Positions 12,580 through 26,800 are shown, counted from the first letter of the stretch. The stretch: 64,000 nucleotides of DNA from Scolanthus callimorphus (GCA_033964015.1 CM066924.1:1364001-1428000), one strand, 5' to 3'. Notes: a model not told the origin generated them from the letters alone. Program-made: numbers and translations.

Positions 12580-14872
12580 ATGGCGGACGAGAGTCGGGGA
12601 CCGAAAGGTTTGGGTCGCGGCACGAAAATCTGCGTGAAAGAAGAGTTTAAAAATAGCAGTGAAGATTGCTCTGGATAAATTCAGATATGATGAAACTCAG
12701 AAAGGTGATCTAGAATGATTTTCAGTCATTGATTTCTTTATAATTACGGATAAACTGGTTCAGGAGAGCGCCAATTTTTTTTTCGGTGTTGTTTGTTTTT
12801 GTCCTTTCGCAATCAATAGCGTTAAACATTTTAATCCATATACGAAGCAGTAGTCCAGGGAGAAATGCTATTTACAATCTTTTCAGTTCATTTTGATTGT
12901 GTAATGACGTTGTGGCCATTAAAGGTTGTTTCTATTATTCAACCTTCGGCATGATATAACTTAACTTAAACGAGTACATTAATTAAAAGTAATTTTGATA
13001 AGCTTAAGTTACCGGTAAAAATCAAACGAAATGGAGTGTTTCAGAGAATTGTTCAATCGACGATGAAAAGAAGAATCTTGCCATTCATCTGTGGGGCTGT
13101 TGTGGCTATGAATGTGCAGTTTTGGAAGTGCAGTAGTCAATACATTTTACTTTGATTGAAGTAAAAATGTTCCCTTGTTGAGCGGTTTTCAGTTTACTTC
13201 ATCACTCCCATATGTTTTATTCAGAATTTATGTAATTGAATTGTAATAAGTTTCAGTACGGTCATATGAAATTCCCCCTATGATGAAATTTCATAGGAAC
13301 TGAGTTGCTACATAGCATAATTTTTGTCACATGCAAAAAAAAAAAAAACTTGACAGGAACAAAATTGAAAAATCTGATTCCTTTATTTTTACAAATTGCT
13401 GATGTGAATTTTTTATCTAAAATTTTGCACACCCAGTTGTTGCTCATTATTTAATTTTTGTGCCAAAGTTATAATAAAAAAATACTTCACACTGCACTTG
13501 GTCAGCTGTATTGACACATATGACTGTGAAAAGTCCAGCAACAATACTGTTGTGCCACGCTGTGATTTTGGCTGTGCCAGTCAACTATGAGATTTTTTTC
13601 TGTATCTACAGCAGGCTAGGTTCTGTACCACATCAGTGCCATACTGTGTCACAGCATTTCTCACACTCAATCACACTCACTATCTGTTAACATCAACTAT
13701 AATTCCACTTGTAAGAGGGTATGATGTCACATGGATTTCACAGCCCTCTTACAAGCACCCTAATCCGCTGACAAATCAGCTGACAGGCTAGACACCTTTA
13801 GGTCATCAGTGACCACCTCAGACCAATCTATAGTTCACTAGCAATGAGCTTCTATGTATAATGTTGTAGTTATTCACAAGTATTGAATGTGTTTTTTGTA
13901 CTATGTCAACTTTTATGATAAATCCAGTTGTTGTATTTGAACTAATTCATTTTATAGTATGAAACTCACAAACTGATTAATTCACAATCACTTTGTGATT
14001 ACTCCTATATATGTTAATTTTGTTCAGAATGGTGTAATGACTTTGCACCACTACAGTCATATGAATTGTCAAGTGCAGGAATGAAGTTGCATACTAGCTG
14101 AATTTTTGCTTTGTGTTTGATGATTTTCAGAGTTGGAATTCCCATCATCTTTTACTGCTGTGGAGAGGGCCTATATTCATAGGCTCTGCCAAACTCTGGG
14201 TTTGAAATCAAAAAGCAAAGGGTAAGAGAATTATAAAAAGTCCACTTAACATTGATATGTTGTGTACACTGTAAGTACATGATGTGGTTATTCCAATACT
14301 TGTGCCTGGTTAGAATAGCTACCATTCTGCTAATCCCCCCTCCCCCACAAAAAACAGCAGACTTTGATATTTTTATACCTTTGGTTTTTTATTATTCTAG
14401 AAAAGGGAATGGGCGGTACCTCACTGTGACAGGAAAGGATGCCAAGGTCACTACCTCCATCAGTAATATCAAACTATCCAGTAGTTCTTGCCAGTTTATT
14501 GATGCTGTTATCAAGAAGTTTCCTCTCACACCTAAAGAGAAACAAGAGCTACAACCGAGGAGTGAAAAACAGCCAGTTTTGGTAGATCTTGGTTAGTAAA
14601 TCATGTGAAAGCATTTACAGGTGACCCAGACTCAATTTTAGTACCAGATGCCTGTGGACAAGGCTAAACTTATTGTTAAAATATAGTAAATTTGTATTTC
14701 TCAATTGATTTATCTAGGGAGAAAGGATGCTGGAAAGTTTACGGGAAAACTCAGCAGCACACCGGCTTATATCCCGCCTATCACCCGTGATAATGAACTG
14801 TCTTCTTTTCGTAAGTCACTGCCGATATATGAACAAAGGGATGAGATTGTCAGGTGTATTAATGAGCATCAG
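12580..14872 (+). CDS. YTHDC2: YTHDC2 exons 1-4: N-terminus and R3H domain (residues ~1-187)
   Basis: Exons: 12580-12704, 14131-14221, 14401-14591 and 14718-14872. Exon 1 encodes [17 protein letters not shown] and then, after the extra A in the run at 12649-12653, the conserved [18 protein letters not shown]. Exons 2-3 hold the R3H single-strand nucleic-acid-binding domain: [18 protein letters not shown], then [17 protein letters not shown]. Exon 4 ends with the pre-helicase stretch [19 protein letters not shown]. Without allowing for the extra A, translation from this ATG stops within exon 1. Confidence 0.93.
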
Positions 14873-17800
14873 GTGAGGTTTGTATAGTAAACCTTTTTTT
14901 ATCACATTCTTGTAAAGCCAGGAACTAGTGACTAGGCAACATATTTTTACCAAATGCCTTGTTTCCAGAGCCTCTCTGTCATGCTGACTATTGGAGGCTC
15001 TGGTGCAGATAAAACAGGATGCTCCAGATTCTGCAACATCCAGTTTTTCCACAAATGTGTGGTTCCAGAAATTATCCATACCCCCCCTACGGAAGGGCAT
15101 TGGAAATTCTGGAGGGGTGGGGGAGTCAATTTACCTGATCATTTCCATACAAATACTGTATTTTTCCTTGGAAATTCCAGAGGGGTGGGGGGTCACTTTC
15201 CAACACCCTTCCGTGGAGGGGGTATGGATATTTTCTGGAACCACACAATGTATGTGGCAATTGTCTTTGCTGGCTAGGCTAACTTAAAAATGGTGAGCAG
15301 GAATATCGGCCACACAGAACCGACATTATGATTATCTAGCGCCAGAGTCTACAGCAAGCAACAATCAGTGAACTAGACTCTGGGAACAAGATTGTTTTGA
15401 TCACATATTATTGGTTACATTAAAGAAGGTTGAAGCTCACCCTTTTTAATTGACAATATGCAGGTTGTGTTGATTTCTGGAGAAACAGGATCGGGAAAGA
15501 CTACTCAGGTACATCATTCATCTGGTTATCTTTTGTTAAGAACCTCTTGGGCAGAGGGCTCGAAATGAAGAAATAATCAGCCATAATTGTATGCCTTGTA
15601 CCCTCATTATATGCATTATATATTAAATTAAGTATTTTTTTTCAAATCTAAATGTAAATCCTTAGGAGAAAAGCTAGGTGCAAACTATTTAAATGGTTGT
15701 ATGGCAAATGAGGAAGGGGGGGAGGGGGGGGGGGGCTGAGGTACAAAACATGTGACTTGCAGAGTGCACTCTACTAATTCATGGATTTCTTTTCATTGAC
15801 ATTTGAAGAAGCAGCATGTGTTGCCAAAAAAAAAAAACAGCTGATAACAAATTACCATGAAGTACATACGTGTAACACAATATTGTATCAGCAACAGCCT
15901 TTTTGTCTTTTTTCAGGTTCCCCAATACATCCTTGAACATTCTGTATCTTCCTCATCCCCTTGTCGTCTGGTCTGCACCCAGCCACGCCGGATCTCTGCC
16001 ATGTCTGTAGCTGAGAGAGTAGCCATGGAAAGAGGAGAGAGGATTGCGCAGACGGTTGGATATCAGATAAGACTTGAGAGCAGGTTTGTGCCATTCTCGC
16101 ACCCAGAGCTCCACCGCTCGTCACCTGGTTGAAGCATGTGCTGTAAGGTCTTTCTCTCAATGAGTCTGTATTAAATGTACCCATGCAACAATGTACCCAT
16201 GTAGCAATGTCGCAGGAAAAGACCTAAATATTTCTAAAATTTTCACTGTATTTAGCGTTTTTTTTACATCTGAAGGTCCAGAAGCAAAAAAAAAATGTTT
16301 TTTTTCAAAGAAAACCAGGAGATTTTACTTGAGAGTTGACGTCCCTGCAATGTCTTACATAACCCCAAATTAGCCCCAAAACTGTCTTATGTCAGTCGCT
16401 TTACCTCTACTCTGGCAGCTGTCCCTTTGTGTCTGGATGGTAATTAAATGTAGATTAGTCATCCAAAAATATGACAAATGAAAAAAACTAGGTAAAAACT
16501 TCCACTGCATTTCAAAAAGAAATTTTTGATTTCATTCATTAAGCCATCAAATCAGCAAAAATCACCGGAAAAATTCTCATGAGAGCAGATTCTCTTGAAA
16601 ATGTTCATTGTTTTCATTTTTCACACAAGCTTTTTGGGGTGCCCCCTCCCCCCAAAAAAATAAAATAAAATAAAAATTGGGAAAGCCTCCCCCCCCCCAA
16701 AAAAAAGAAAATAATAATAAAATAAAAATTGGGAAAGCCTAGTGTAATTTTGTATTGGGAAATGTGTCTTGTCTGAGGATTCTCTGAGAACCAGGCCCCA
16801 GTATCTCAAAAGTCGAGTCATGTTTACAAGGATCAGTTCTGCAGTGTTTCAGAAACCAATCAACAGCATTTGACCATCACATTTACAAATATGGAGAAGC
16901 AATTCTTCAGATTTAGTTCCTGCCAGCCTTGCGTGCAAAAAACTTGTTATTCAACTCCCTTTGTGAGCACTGGTACCCTGACTCAATATAATTTACCAAA
17001 AAACAACTCTTGTTAAATCATTGTCACACAGGGTTTCACCAAAGACTCTTCTGACTTACTGCACCAATGGCGTTTTGCTAAGAACGTTGATGCAAGGAGA
17101 TAATTCTTTATCATTCATCACACATATTATTGTGGTAAGTAAGTATTCATTATGAACGTCTTTATCATTCTCTTCCTAAGCATGCCCCTCGATCCTCACC
17201 CTGTCAACCCTTCCTCATCCCTACCCCTTCTCCTTCCCCTCACCTCCTCCTCCCCCTCATGCTCCTCCGCCTCCCCTTGTCCTTCTTCTCCTCCCTTTCC
17301 TTCCCACCTTATTCTTCCACTCTTCCTCCTCATCCACTTTCTCCTCCTTCTCTTCCTCCAGTCCTCCTTACCCTATCACCCTCCTCCTTATCCCTACCCC
17401 TTCTCCTTCCCCTCACCTCTTCCTTCCCCTCATGCTCCTCCACCTACCCTTGTCCTCTCCCCCCTTCCTTCCTTCGTTATTCTCCCACTCTTCCTCCTCT
17501 TCCAGTTTCTCCTCTTTCTCTTTCTCTCATCCTTCTCACCCTCCTCCTCATCCCTACCCCTTCTCCTTCCCCTCACCTCTTCCTTCCCCTCATGCTCCTC
17601 CACCTACCCTTGTCCTCTCCCCCCTTCCTTCCCTCGTTATTCTCCCACTCTTCCTCCTCTTCCAGTTTCTCCTCTTTCTCTTTCTCTCATCCTTCTCACC
17701 CTATCACCCTCCTCCTCATCCCTACCCCTTCTCCTTCCCCTCACCTCTTCCTTCCCCTCATGCTCCTCCACCTACCCTTGTCCTCTCCTCCCTTCCTTCC

Positions 17801-20800
17801 CTCGTTATTCTCCCACTCTTCCTCCCTTCCAGTTTCTCCTCTTTCTCTTTCTCTCATCCTTCTCACCCTCCTCCTCATCCCTACCCCTTCTCCTCCCCCT
17901 CACCTCTTCCTTCCCCTCTTGCTCCTCCACCTCCCCTTGTCCTCCTCCTGCAAAGGTTTTCTTTTAACACATTGTTTTGCAGGACGAAATACATGAGCGA
18001 GATCGGTTTAGTGATTTCCTGTTGATCGCCCTGAGAGAGATTTTACTTACCAACAAGAAGATCAAACTTATTCTCATGAGTGCTGCATTGGACATCAACC
18101 TGTTTGTGGAATACTTTGGAAAATGCCCAGTTATCCACGGTAAAATTTTCTGTACATCCACGGTGAAATTCCCCTATTACTCACAGTAAAATATCCTGTT
18201 ATCCACGGGAAAATGTTTTGTTATCCACGTGTAAATGTTCTGTTATCCACGGTAAAATGTTCTGTTATCCACGGTGAAATGCCTTGTTATCCACGGTAAA
18301 ACGCTGCGGAGTACTAGTGTTTTGCTGATGTTTCGAGTGTTAGCTCTTCTTTGAAGCGTCTCCATTCCGTTTTGTAGTACCCGGACGCTGCTTCGAAGTC
18401 ACGTCATTCTTCTTGGAAGACGTTCTTAATATGTGAGTACGCAATTGCACAACTACAAACTGGGTTCCCACAACTACAAACTTGGTTCCCACAACTACAA
18501 ACTGGGTTCCCACAACTACAAACTGGGTTTCCAAAAACTACAAACTGGGTTCCCACAACTACAAACCGGGTCCCCACAACTACAAACTGGGCTCCCACAA
18601 CTATAACTTGGTTCCCACAACTACAAACTGGGTTCCCACAACTACAAACCGGGTCCCCACAACTACAAACTGGGCTCCCACAACTATAAACTTGGTTCCC
18701 ACAACTACAAACTGGGTTCCCACAACTATAAAACTGGGTTCCCACAACTACAACTGGGTTCCCACAACTACAAACTGGGTTCCCACAACTATAAACTGGG
18801 TCCCCACAACTACAAACTGGGTTTCCACAACTACAAACTAAATAGTACATAAAAAAATAAAAGTCTTCTGCTCATCGTGAGGGAACTCCAAGCGGGCGAA
18901 ATACACAATCCGTTATTACTGACAAGGAAAGGTTGTAGGACTTCAAAATTGTTGCTGCGCAGTTACAATCATGAGTGCTGTTTCATGCTATGTGCACCTC
19001 CGAGAGCCAGTCCATTGCAACCGGAGACAATTCCCTACTCTTACTAAGAGTGTAATGGGTTCTTAAGTGTCCAACGTGAACAGGGGTAGAAGGGAAGGCA
19101 GACGGGACATCGTCCACCTTCCCTTCTGATCCGAAGACTGGTTCAGACGGCTACAAACTGGGTTTCCACAGTTATAAAATGGTTTTCTCGTTTATATTGG
19201 CGCGTTCTCCCTCAATTCCAGTGACTCATCCATTCTTTTTCTTTCAGTACGTCTTACAAAACAAAAGCGATGGAATGGCATTTAAAGGAAGCAGGAAAAG
19301 GTAAGATAACTATTGAAATGAGCTCATTGAAACTTATTTATGTTATTAATTGCAATTTGCTTTTTAGAAAAATTTGTAGCCAGTGAAATAAAGAAAGACA
19401 TTAGCAAACCTCTTCATCCTAAGCCAACACCACCACCAATAGAGGAGTTCAAATCCTGCCCAGGCTTGCTACATCTTCCAGCCGGCTCCCTAGAAGGATA
19501 CATGGGTGTGGCTCTAGGGGTACAGGGAGACGAAGAAGAGGAGGGGGAGCTTGTGGAAGAAGAGCCTAATAATGACTTGGAACTGGAAGTGTTTGAAGAC
19601 CTGGAGATCACTACTGAAGGTCGGCACAATTAATGAGCAATGTCGCGATTTTAGGATTAGGATTGGCCATGCCCTGTATTTTAGGATTGGCCATACCCTG
19701 TATCTATGATATGCTAAACCAACCTTTGTTTGCCACAGATGAGGAAACAGAGCAGAAAATAGCCGAAGACTCACAAGAGAAAGAATACGATTCTCAGTTC
19801 CCGTTAGACGAAGGAACACCCAATGGTGATGACGACGTGTTACTAGGCAACGATGACGTCATCCTTGAAGATGATGGCGGTGTTGACGATGACGCAGGTG
19901 TTCAGGTTGAAGAAGTTGGAAATGGTGATGATGATGACGAGGATGACGGTGATGTTGTTGACAATAGTGTTAGTAATAGTGGTGATGCTGTAGAGGATGA
20001 TGATAATGGTGTTGATAGTAATGTTGTTGAAAGTGATGATGTTGTTGACAATGGTGAGGAGGATGTAGTTGTTGATGACAGTGAGGATGTCATTGGCGAC
20101 AGCAGTAGCATATTAGAATCCACACTAGACGAGTCCACAAAAGAACAGGTAACTCTGAATCATAACGCAGCCTGATAAATTCCGAGTACTTAGGTCCTGA
20201 TTTTATAAATAAATTCAACCCATGACGAGTGAATTCCACGATAAAGTTCACTCGAAAATGATATCGTTTTAAAGTGAATTTAACGTGGAATTCACGAGTC
20301 GGGTGATGAATGTTTCTTGAATCCCATTGCAAAGATTTGATATTATTTGAGTGTAATACCCGGGGGGGACTTCCCATATTTTCAGACGGGGGTGCTCGCC
20401 CTATCCCTTAGGCTATAAAATTGGGAGACGTGCTATCTCTTAGGGGTGTTTAAAATCAGCCCTATCCCTTAGGGGAGTCTCAGACCAATCCTTGCCCAGA
20501 AATATATTGGTGACTGACACCAGAACCGATCCGTTATTACAAAGGAAACTTGGATGAAAACCCTTAAAGACCTAAAATTCGCTTTTATTTGTTTTGACCT
20601 GCCAAATTTGCTATCTTTTAGGGATAAATTCGGCGTTCGCCACGCCAAATTTGCTTTCTTTTAGGGGTAAATTTGCTGTTTGCCACACCCATTTTGCTAT
20701 CCCTTAGGGTCAAAATCAATTTTCCCGACGAGCACCCCCGTCTAAAATATTGGGAGTCCCCCCCCCCCCCGGGGGGGTGTAATGTCGAGCTTTGAACTTT

Positions 20801-23800
20801 CTTTGCGCGCGGGTAACATGTTGTTTTGTCGAATTCAGCTTTCACTGAAACCATTGAATTCAACGTTAAATTTCACTCGTCTTTACCCAATGAACGCGCG
20901 CGTAGGAATTGAGCTATGGGATTACATGACAGATTTCATCCCAGGTAGAGAAACACATCGGATAAGAGAGCTGGGACATTAGTTTGATTACATGAACAAT
21001 CTCACCCCAGGCTGACCCCATCTCGTACCCACAGCCTTTGGTTGTCTGGCCAGGGAAAGGCCTAGCCAAAAGCTCTGGTAAAATCCAATATCATGAGCAT
21101 GCGTCGTATATTAGAGGACCAATGAATTCGCCGTTTTAACGGTCAAAAATTAAATGAATCAAGAAACAACCCCGCGATGAAAACAAACAATCCAAGCGCT
21201 TGCATTTGCCGTTGTTTTTGTCACAATCCCAACCCGGTTTAGCCCGCGCACTTCATGCAATCGATATTTTTTTCTTTGTGAAATGGACGGGGCTCGTATA
21301 TTAGGTCACCTAGCCGGACTGAGATCTCAGCACGTGTTGAAATTGGTCTTGTAATCGAGGCCTGAGACTATTTAAGGCTGACAAATTGTTCTGTTAGCAG
21401 GATGAAGATGACGAGGAAGCATATCTTCGACAAGAAATGGACGACAGCATCTCACAGGCTTGGCTCAAGGTAAATGTCGTCTTTGCTAAGATCGTCACCA
21501 GCAACCTTTCTTGTGTCCCATAGGTTTGGTACTCCATAAAAGAAAGAAGCTATTGGAAAGATCCAATGCGATCTGGTTGTGTAGAAATTAGTAATATATC
21601 AAACACGAGACATCGTGTTTCATCAGGATTTCCAAACACCGAGAAATGAATTAGAAAACGATTTTTTTAACCGACCTCTAGGAGTTTGGAAATCCTGATA
21701 AAAAAACAGCGTCGAGTCTTCTCAAACAATAAAATTTCAAAAATCTATGCAAATCGCCTATCGAAACCTCCTTCACGCTGTTCACGCTTAATATGATCTT
21801 CTTTCTTTGAGTTCGATTAATTATTTTAAATGATTTTGAGAATGCTTTTCGCGCACAATCAGTCGACCTCTGATCACTCTACTTTGTAGGCTGGAACTTC
21901 TTAATTTACTCTAGCTTTTCTTAAGCCTGGTTTCCATATAGTCGTATCTGTCGCATCAGTCGACCGTGAAACAATGGAAATTGGAATTATTCTTTTGTTT
22001 CACGGTTGACTGATACGACAGATAAGACTATATTGAAACTAGGCTTTAGTTTCAGTTTGGCCAATGCACTAATAGTGGTGTCTAATTAACAGCGTATTCT
22101 TGTTGTTGTTATTGCTTTTAGGGAGACGATGATTCTTTCGTGCAAATTCTTCATCTTATCATGAACGAGAATATCAGCGGTAAGTCTTGACTAAAATTCG
22201 CTGAAAATATCTCAGTTTTTTGTTGATAAAATGTTGCTCGCTGTATACACATACCTTGCAGCGACAAAACTCGTTCTTCGCTAACAATTCCCATGGCAAC
22301 GCACGCTCCATTGGCACTAAAAGCGTGCGAAGGCTTGCTGAGCCAGACACCCAGGCGCCACAAGTGTGGAAGAAGCGTGCGTAGTCATGGAAACCTTAGC
22401 GAAAAACGAGTTTTGTCTTTGCAATTTTCTTGCTCACCTTTGCATGTGACCCAGAACAGATGTCATGCTTTAGTCGCAAAGGTAAAGGTTTTGAAATTAC
22501 ATGAAATATAGAAAAAACTTTGATCATACAGAATATGGATATTTGCCGCATATAAGTGCTTTAACATTTTATTTTAAGTTTATTTCAAAACCTTTGAATA
22601 GCTTCGCTGGTTCGATCCTATTGATTTTACAGCACCAAGTGCATGCATCTTCTAAAACAGTTTGTTTGGACTTGTTTCCCGACATCTAACATGTTCTACC
22701 AATCTGGATGTTTATGTCTTCTACAGTTGATTACCAGCACTCTGAGACCCAGGCCACCCCGCTGATGGTAGCATCAGGTCGAGGCTGCGCATGCGTGGTA
22801 GAACAGCTGTTGAGTCTCGGCGCCAATCCACACATCAGGGAACCCAAGAACAACTGGTGAGCTAACCTTCCTTGGTTCATAAAAATAACAAACCTATTGA
22901 ACATTAGAGGATGGAATCTTTGCTGCAGTGACCATGTTGAAAGTGTTTTGCTTTCATCAGTTCATACAGCCGATTGCGTTTGAGCGTTTTACCCTAACAG
23001 TTCGCACGTTATGTTTGAACGTTTGAAAGTTGCGTTTCTAGGATGAAACGAGACGTTTCTATGGCGAACCAAAGAGTTCTGTCCTCTCTGATTGGTCAGT
23101 GAAAAATAAACATGGCGGTTGCCCTTGGAAACGTCCGACTTTTTGTCTCACAACGCAACTTTCAAACGTTCAAACGTAACGTGCGAACTGTTAGGGTAAA
23201 ACGCTCAAACGCAATCGGCTGTATTGTTGTGTGATCAAATGCGGCGATCGTTTTTTTTTTGTCAACACACGTGTGGCCGCGTTGCATGGCGGTCGATAGC
23301 CATTCTTTAAGGTGGCGCATGGCTAATTCTCTTAACAACCTATAGATGTGCCCTTCAAGGGAATCAGAATTTTGGAAAACAATAGAAATCTGTTTGTAAA
23401 AATAGCCAGATCAGTCCAAATGCTGCCTCCATAGCCTCGTATGAGAGATGAACGGGACACCGGTGCCCTTGTCAACTTGCTACCACCGCGCACAAGTGTG
23501 TATCACGGATATAATCTCCGGTCAGGCACTAATATATAGATTTAGGCACTGCCTAAAAGCGGAGCTCCCAGTCAATTCTATGCCATTTATAAAGCTTGGC
23601 GTCATCGTCAGGCACTACTAGAAATGACCCTGCTGTGGCCTCAACAAAACGGCTAGACCTGTTTGTTACATAGATATAGTTAATATGTGTGATAATGATT
23701 TATATAATATATTGTTGAGCCTGTTTAGTTAATACTGACCACTCTTTAGCTGTTACAGCTACAAAGAGAGTGTTTATTATGACTAATAAATATCAACTCA

Positions 23801-26800
23801 TGGGCTGCATAGATGCCTGATATGTGATATTCGAACGTTTTGATGTTGTCGCTTTGCTATTTAGATAAATATTTGCTCAGTGATTCTGTTTTTCTTTTTC
23901 TTCTTATATTTTAGGAATGCCATGGATTGGGCAAAGAAATGGGATCACACTGAGATTATTGAAATGATCGATTCATACATGTGAGTTAATCTGTGTCGTC
24001 TTCACAGTCAATAGGTTAAAGTATTGCTATAAGATGCCTCCTACTGTCCTCCAAGTTTGATATCCGTCACACGAATATTATAAAAGTGATGACCAAATTT
24101 CTATTCGCAAAAAAAGGCACTTGGACTTTTCGTGGAGTCACCTTCTTAGTAATCATCTTTCAAGAGGATTGTCCGCTAACACCTTAGATTATGTGCTATT
24201 TTTAGTATCTGATGAATCAGGAGTCCATTACTAGGAGTGACGATCTTACACATTAGGACTGTCCACCAACACTGTAGATTATGTGCTATTTTTAGCATCT
24301 TATGATCAGGAGTCCATTACTAGGAGTGACGATCTTTCACATTAGGACTGTCCGCCAACACTTTAGATTATGTGCTATTTTTAGTATCTGATGAGCAGGA
24401 GTCCATTACTAGGAGTGGCGATCTTTCACATTAGGACTGTCCGCCAACACTGTAGATTATGTGCTATTTTTAGTATCTTATGAGCAGGAGTCCATTACTA
24501 GGAATGACGATTCTTCACATTAGGACTATCCGGCAACACTGTAGATTATGTGCTATTTTTAGTATCTGATGAGCAGGAGTCCATTACTAGGAGTGGCGAT
24601 CTTTCACATTAGGACTGTCCGCCAACACTGTAGATTATGTGCTATTTTTAGTATCTTATGAGCAGGAGTCCATTACTAGGAATGACGATTCTTCACATTA
24701 GGACTATCCGGCAACACTGTAGATTATGTGCTATTTTTAGTATCTGATGAGCAGGAGTCCATTACTAGGAGTGGCGATCTTTCACATTAGGACTGTCCGC
24801 CAACACTGTAGATTATGTGCTATTTTTAGTATCTGATGAGCAGGAGTCCATTACTAGGAATGACGATTCTTCACATTAGGACTATCCGGCAACACTGTAG
24901 ATTATGTGCTATTTTTAGTATCTGATGAGCAGGAGTCCATTACTAGGAGTGACGATCTTACACATTAGGACTGTCCGCCAACACTGTAGATTATGTGCTA
25001 TTTTTAGTATCTGATGAGCAGGAGTCCATTACTAGGAATGACGATTCTTCACATTAGGACTATCCGGCAACACTGTAGATTATGTGCTATTTTTAGTATC
25101 TGATGAGCAGGAGTCCATTACTAGGAGTGACGATCTTACACATTAGGACTGTCCGCCAACACTGTAGATTATGTGCTATTTTTAGTATCTGATGAGCAGG
25201 AGTCCATTACTAGGAATGACGATTCTTCACATTAGGACTATCCGCCAACACTGTAGATTATGTGCTATTTTTAGTATCTTATGAACAGGAGTCCATTACT
25301 AGGAGTGTCGATCTTACACATTAGGACTATCCGCCAACACTGTAGATTATGTGCTATTTTTAGCATCTTATGAACAGGAGTCCATTACTAGGAGTGTCGA
25401 TCTTTCACATTAGGACTATCCGCCAACACTGTAGATTATGTGCTATTTTTAGCATCTTATGAACAGGAGTCCATTACTAGGAGTGTCGATCTTTCACATT
25501 AGGACTGTCCGCCAACACTGTAGATAATGTGCTATTTTTAGCATCTTATGAGCAGGAGTCCATTACTAGGAGTGACGATCTTTCACATTAGGACTATCCG
25601 CCAACACTAGATTATGTGCTATTTTTAGCACCTTATGAGCAGGAGTCCATTACTAGGAGTGTCGATCTTTCACATTAGGACTATCCGCCAACACTGTAGA
25701 TTATGTGCTATTTTTAGCATCGTAGGAGAAGATATCCAGTCTTTCACATTAAGGACTGTCCGCCAACATCTACCAACTGAGCTATAGAAGCCATACATGG
25801 ATGCTTATAAGTTCAATTGTTATTGTTGCAGGCGTTCCCCTCGTGTGTCGTACAGTGACGACGTATCGTTAGAGAAACAGAGCAATGATTTGAGTGAGGA
25901 AAACAAACAACTACTCGCCGTCTATCACAAAACATTTGATGATGATAGGGTAGGTTTGTTTGTTTGTGTTTATTTGCAGTTGATATCCGTTGTCGTATAT
26001 TCATAAAGCATACCTGACAGCGAGGAGGTTCTATCTTACAGCTACAACTACGGTTTGTTTTGATTTTGTTTGTTTGCTTGATTGATTGATTTAAGCGAGG
26101 AGGTTCTATCTTACAGCTACGACTACGGTTTGTTTTTGTTTTTGTTTGTTTGCTTGATTGATTGATTTATTGTTTTTTTTATTGATTGGTTGATTGATTG
26201 ATTGATTGATCGATTGATTGTTTGTTTTTGTTTGTTTGTTTGTTTGATTGTTTTTTTTTTTGTTTGCTTGTTTTTAGGTGTTGTCGTATATTCATAAAGC
26301 ATACCTTACAGCAAGGAGGCTTTATCTTAAAGCTACAGCTAAACTAGGACACATGTAGCGCGCAACATTTGTGTCCTGCATGTTGCTCCGGGTAGCTAAA
26401 CTAGGAAACATCGCACGCACGTGCGTCTCGGAAACACAAAATGTTTCTTGTCTGGCAAAAAAAATCTTTCTGTGACCCGAATGGAAATTTTGTCGCGAAA
26501 ATTTGTCTGGGTTTCTCGCGTGGCCAAATTGGGAAACATAAAGGAAACATTGGGATAGAATGTTGCGCGCTACATGTGTCCTAGTATAGCCAGGGCACCG
26601 ACACAAAGAAAAGGCTGCGAGGGAGACTATGGGAGCTCTGTGTTCATTCCACATGTCTTTGTATTTCTTCAGGTGGACATTGATCTTATCTGCAGCCTCA
26701 TCACCTATATTTGTAACACGGGAAAACAAGGTAAGAGAGCTCTTCAACATTCAGAGAAAAATGGGCGCATACTGATGTCCTCGTTTTTAAGGCTCGTTTA

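Noticed and set aside
17152..18025. Three overlapping Ser/Pro/Leu-rich ORFs of up to 271 codons
   Set aside because: They exist in all plus frames because the DNA is almost pure C/T; there is no start context or domain, and the region is an intron of YTHDC2.
18404..18850. ORFs of 119-148 codons with SCGNPVC or VPTTTNW repeats on both strands
   Set aside because: They are translations of a 21-bp minisatellite whose period is a multiple of three.
19902..20138. Minus-strand Ser/Thr-rich ORF of 78 codons
   Set aside because: It is the antisense shadow of the acidic exon 12 of YTHDC2.
24150..25775. CRISPR-like array
   Set aside because: The units are directly tandem with no unique spacers, the context is a eukaryotic intron, and no cas genes exist.
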